This document shows, one piece after another, positions 39,961 to 40,435 of a stretch of 40,435 nt of DNA (the stretch's first letter is position 1; every line of letters starts with the position of its first letter). Position numbers and translations under genes: made by a program. The notes beneath the pieces were generated by a model. It was given only the letters and a program-made list of their open reading frames with translations. It searched no databases and was not told the DNA's origin. This stretch comes from Elusimicrobiota bacterium (GTDB taxonomy: Bacteria; Elusimicrobiota; Elusimicrobia; UBA1565; UBA9628), in assembly GCA_030696455.1 (NCBI GenBank), contig JAUYSH010000030.1, positions 1-40,435 of the forward strand, in the 5' to 3' direction.

Positions 39961-40435
39961 GCCCGCTCGTTCTCGACGCCGCGGGCCACATGGCTCTCGA
40001 CGAGGCCGTGCTGCTGGAGTCCGCGCCGGACGCTTTGGTCCTGAGGGTCTATGAATGGAAAGGCGAGGGCTGCACGTTCGGCTACTCGCAGAGATATGAG
40101 GACGCGAAGGCGGCCTGCAAGGCCGGCATAACGCCGGTGCGCCGGGCGACCGGCGGGGGCGTCGTGTTCCACGACGGCGACGTGACCTTCAGCCTGGTCT
40201 TTCCCTGGGATCGGACCTGCGCGCCGGAAACGATTTATAAGAACATCCATCGGGGCATCCATCAGGCTTTGAAGGCGCGCGGAACGGCGAACGGAATGTG
40301 GAGCCCGAGGAAAAAGCAGGAGGGCATCGCCGCGGCCTGCTTTGCCCGCGCGGAAACGGCCGACCTCGTGGACGCGGACGACAACAAGATATTGGGCGGG
40401 GCCTTGCGCAAGAAAGGCGTTAAAGGGTTATATCA
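39942..40435 (+). CDS. Lipoate-protein ligase/lipoyltransferase family protein, 3' end cut
   Basis: The first about 164 residues of a biotin/lipoate A/B protein ligase family member; the window ends inside it. Diagnostic blocks are [32 protein letters not shown], the ligand-binding [20 protein letters not shown], and the lysine motif [13 protein letters not shown]. It should attach lipoate or octanoate to a carrier protein; next to gcvTHP the H protein is the natural substrate. The start is unclear: TTG 39942, overlapping the gcvP end, gives the short N-terminal strand usual in the family ([13 protein letters not shown]), whereas ATG 39990 would begin inside the conserved block. Confidence 0.88.
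   Translation, partial: MLGSRLSPLVLDAAGHMALDEAVLLESAPDALVLRVYEWKGEGCTFGYSQRYEDAKAACKAGITPVRRATGGGVVFHDGDVTFSLVFPWDRTCAPETIYKNIHRGIHQALKARGTANGMWSPRKKQEGIAAACFARAETADLVDADDNKILGGALRKKGVKGLY

Overview
The window is high-GC DNA (about two-thirds G+C by eye) from a Gram-negative, two-membrane bacterium. It encodes an OmpA-like lipoprotein, beta-barrel proteins ending in aromatic residues, a PorV-like outer-membrane protein with LysM, peptidoglycan amidase and NlpC/P60 enzymes, and a one-cytochrome fumarate reductase/succinate dehydrogenase. Gene content and style would suit a free-living Elusimicrobiota or a similar deep-branching lineage. That placement is an impression, not a result. There is no phage, IS element, CRISPR array or rRNA; the region reads as ordinary core chromosome.

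Layout. 1-2.5 kb: the end of a Lon-family protease, a strong terminator, rlmF, an XRE regulator followed by a 41-bp tandem repeat, and an OmpA-like lipoprotein. 2.5-9.3 kb: an AbgT transporter divergent from tRNA-Pro(UGG), a small TPR protein, two coupled SPFH membrane proteins followed by a 2H phosphoesterase, a YihY membrane protein, a cupin and small unknowns. 9.3-13.5 kb: a tightly overlapping operon, cytochrome b-flavoprotein-iron-sulfur subunit, then a GGQ release-factor-like protein and a DUF2203 protein, under a perfect FNR-type site. 13.6-16 kb: an oligopeptide-binding protein and endonuclease III. 16-20.4 kb: an operon of N-acetylmuramoyl-L-alanine amidase, GAF-PAS, thioredoxin-like, YjbQ and alpha/beta hydrolase genes. 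20.4-27.5 kb: a secreted two-gene unit (metallopeptidase-like barrel plus EreA/ChaN-like protein), an AT-rich island, murC, a two-peptidase NlpC/P60 protein and a ferredoxin. 27.6-35.5 kb: a porin, a secreted hydrolase, a tiny lipoprotein with a consensus promoter, a PorV-LysM/receiver-propeller/PilZ-like cluster, and two membrane-anchored low-complexity proteins. 35.6 kb to the end: gcvT-gcvH-gcvP and a lipoate ligase, cut by the window edge. This set makes the glycine cleavage system and probably lipoylates its H protein.

The most striking signal is regulatory. At about fourteen genes that start transcription units, a sigma70-type -10 hexamer lies only 6-8 bases before the start codon, several with a good -35 box 16-17 bases further up. 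This predicts mRNAs that begin at or within a base or two of the start codon (leaderless). The FNR-type site before the fumarate reductase operon supports this independently: its centre falls exactly at -41.5 if transcription starts on the A of the ATG. Genes inside operons use GTGA/ATGA/TTGA overlaps or Shine-Dalgarno sites, so the window seems to mix two modes of translation initiation.
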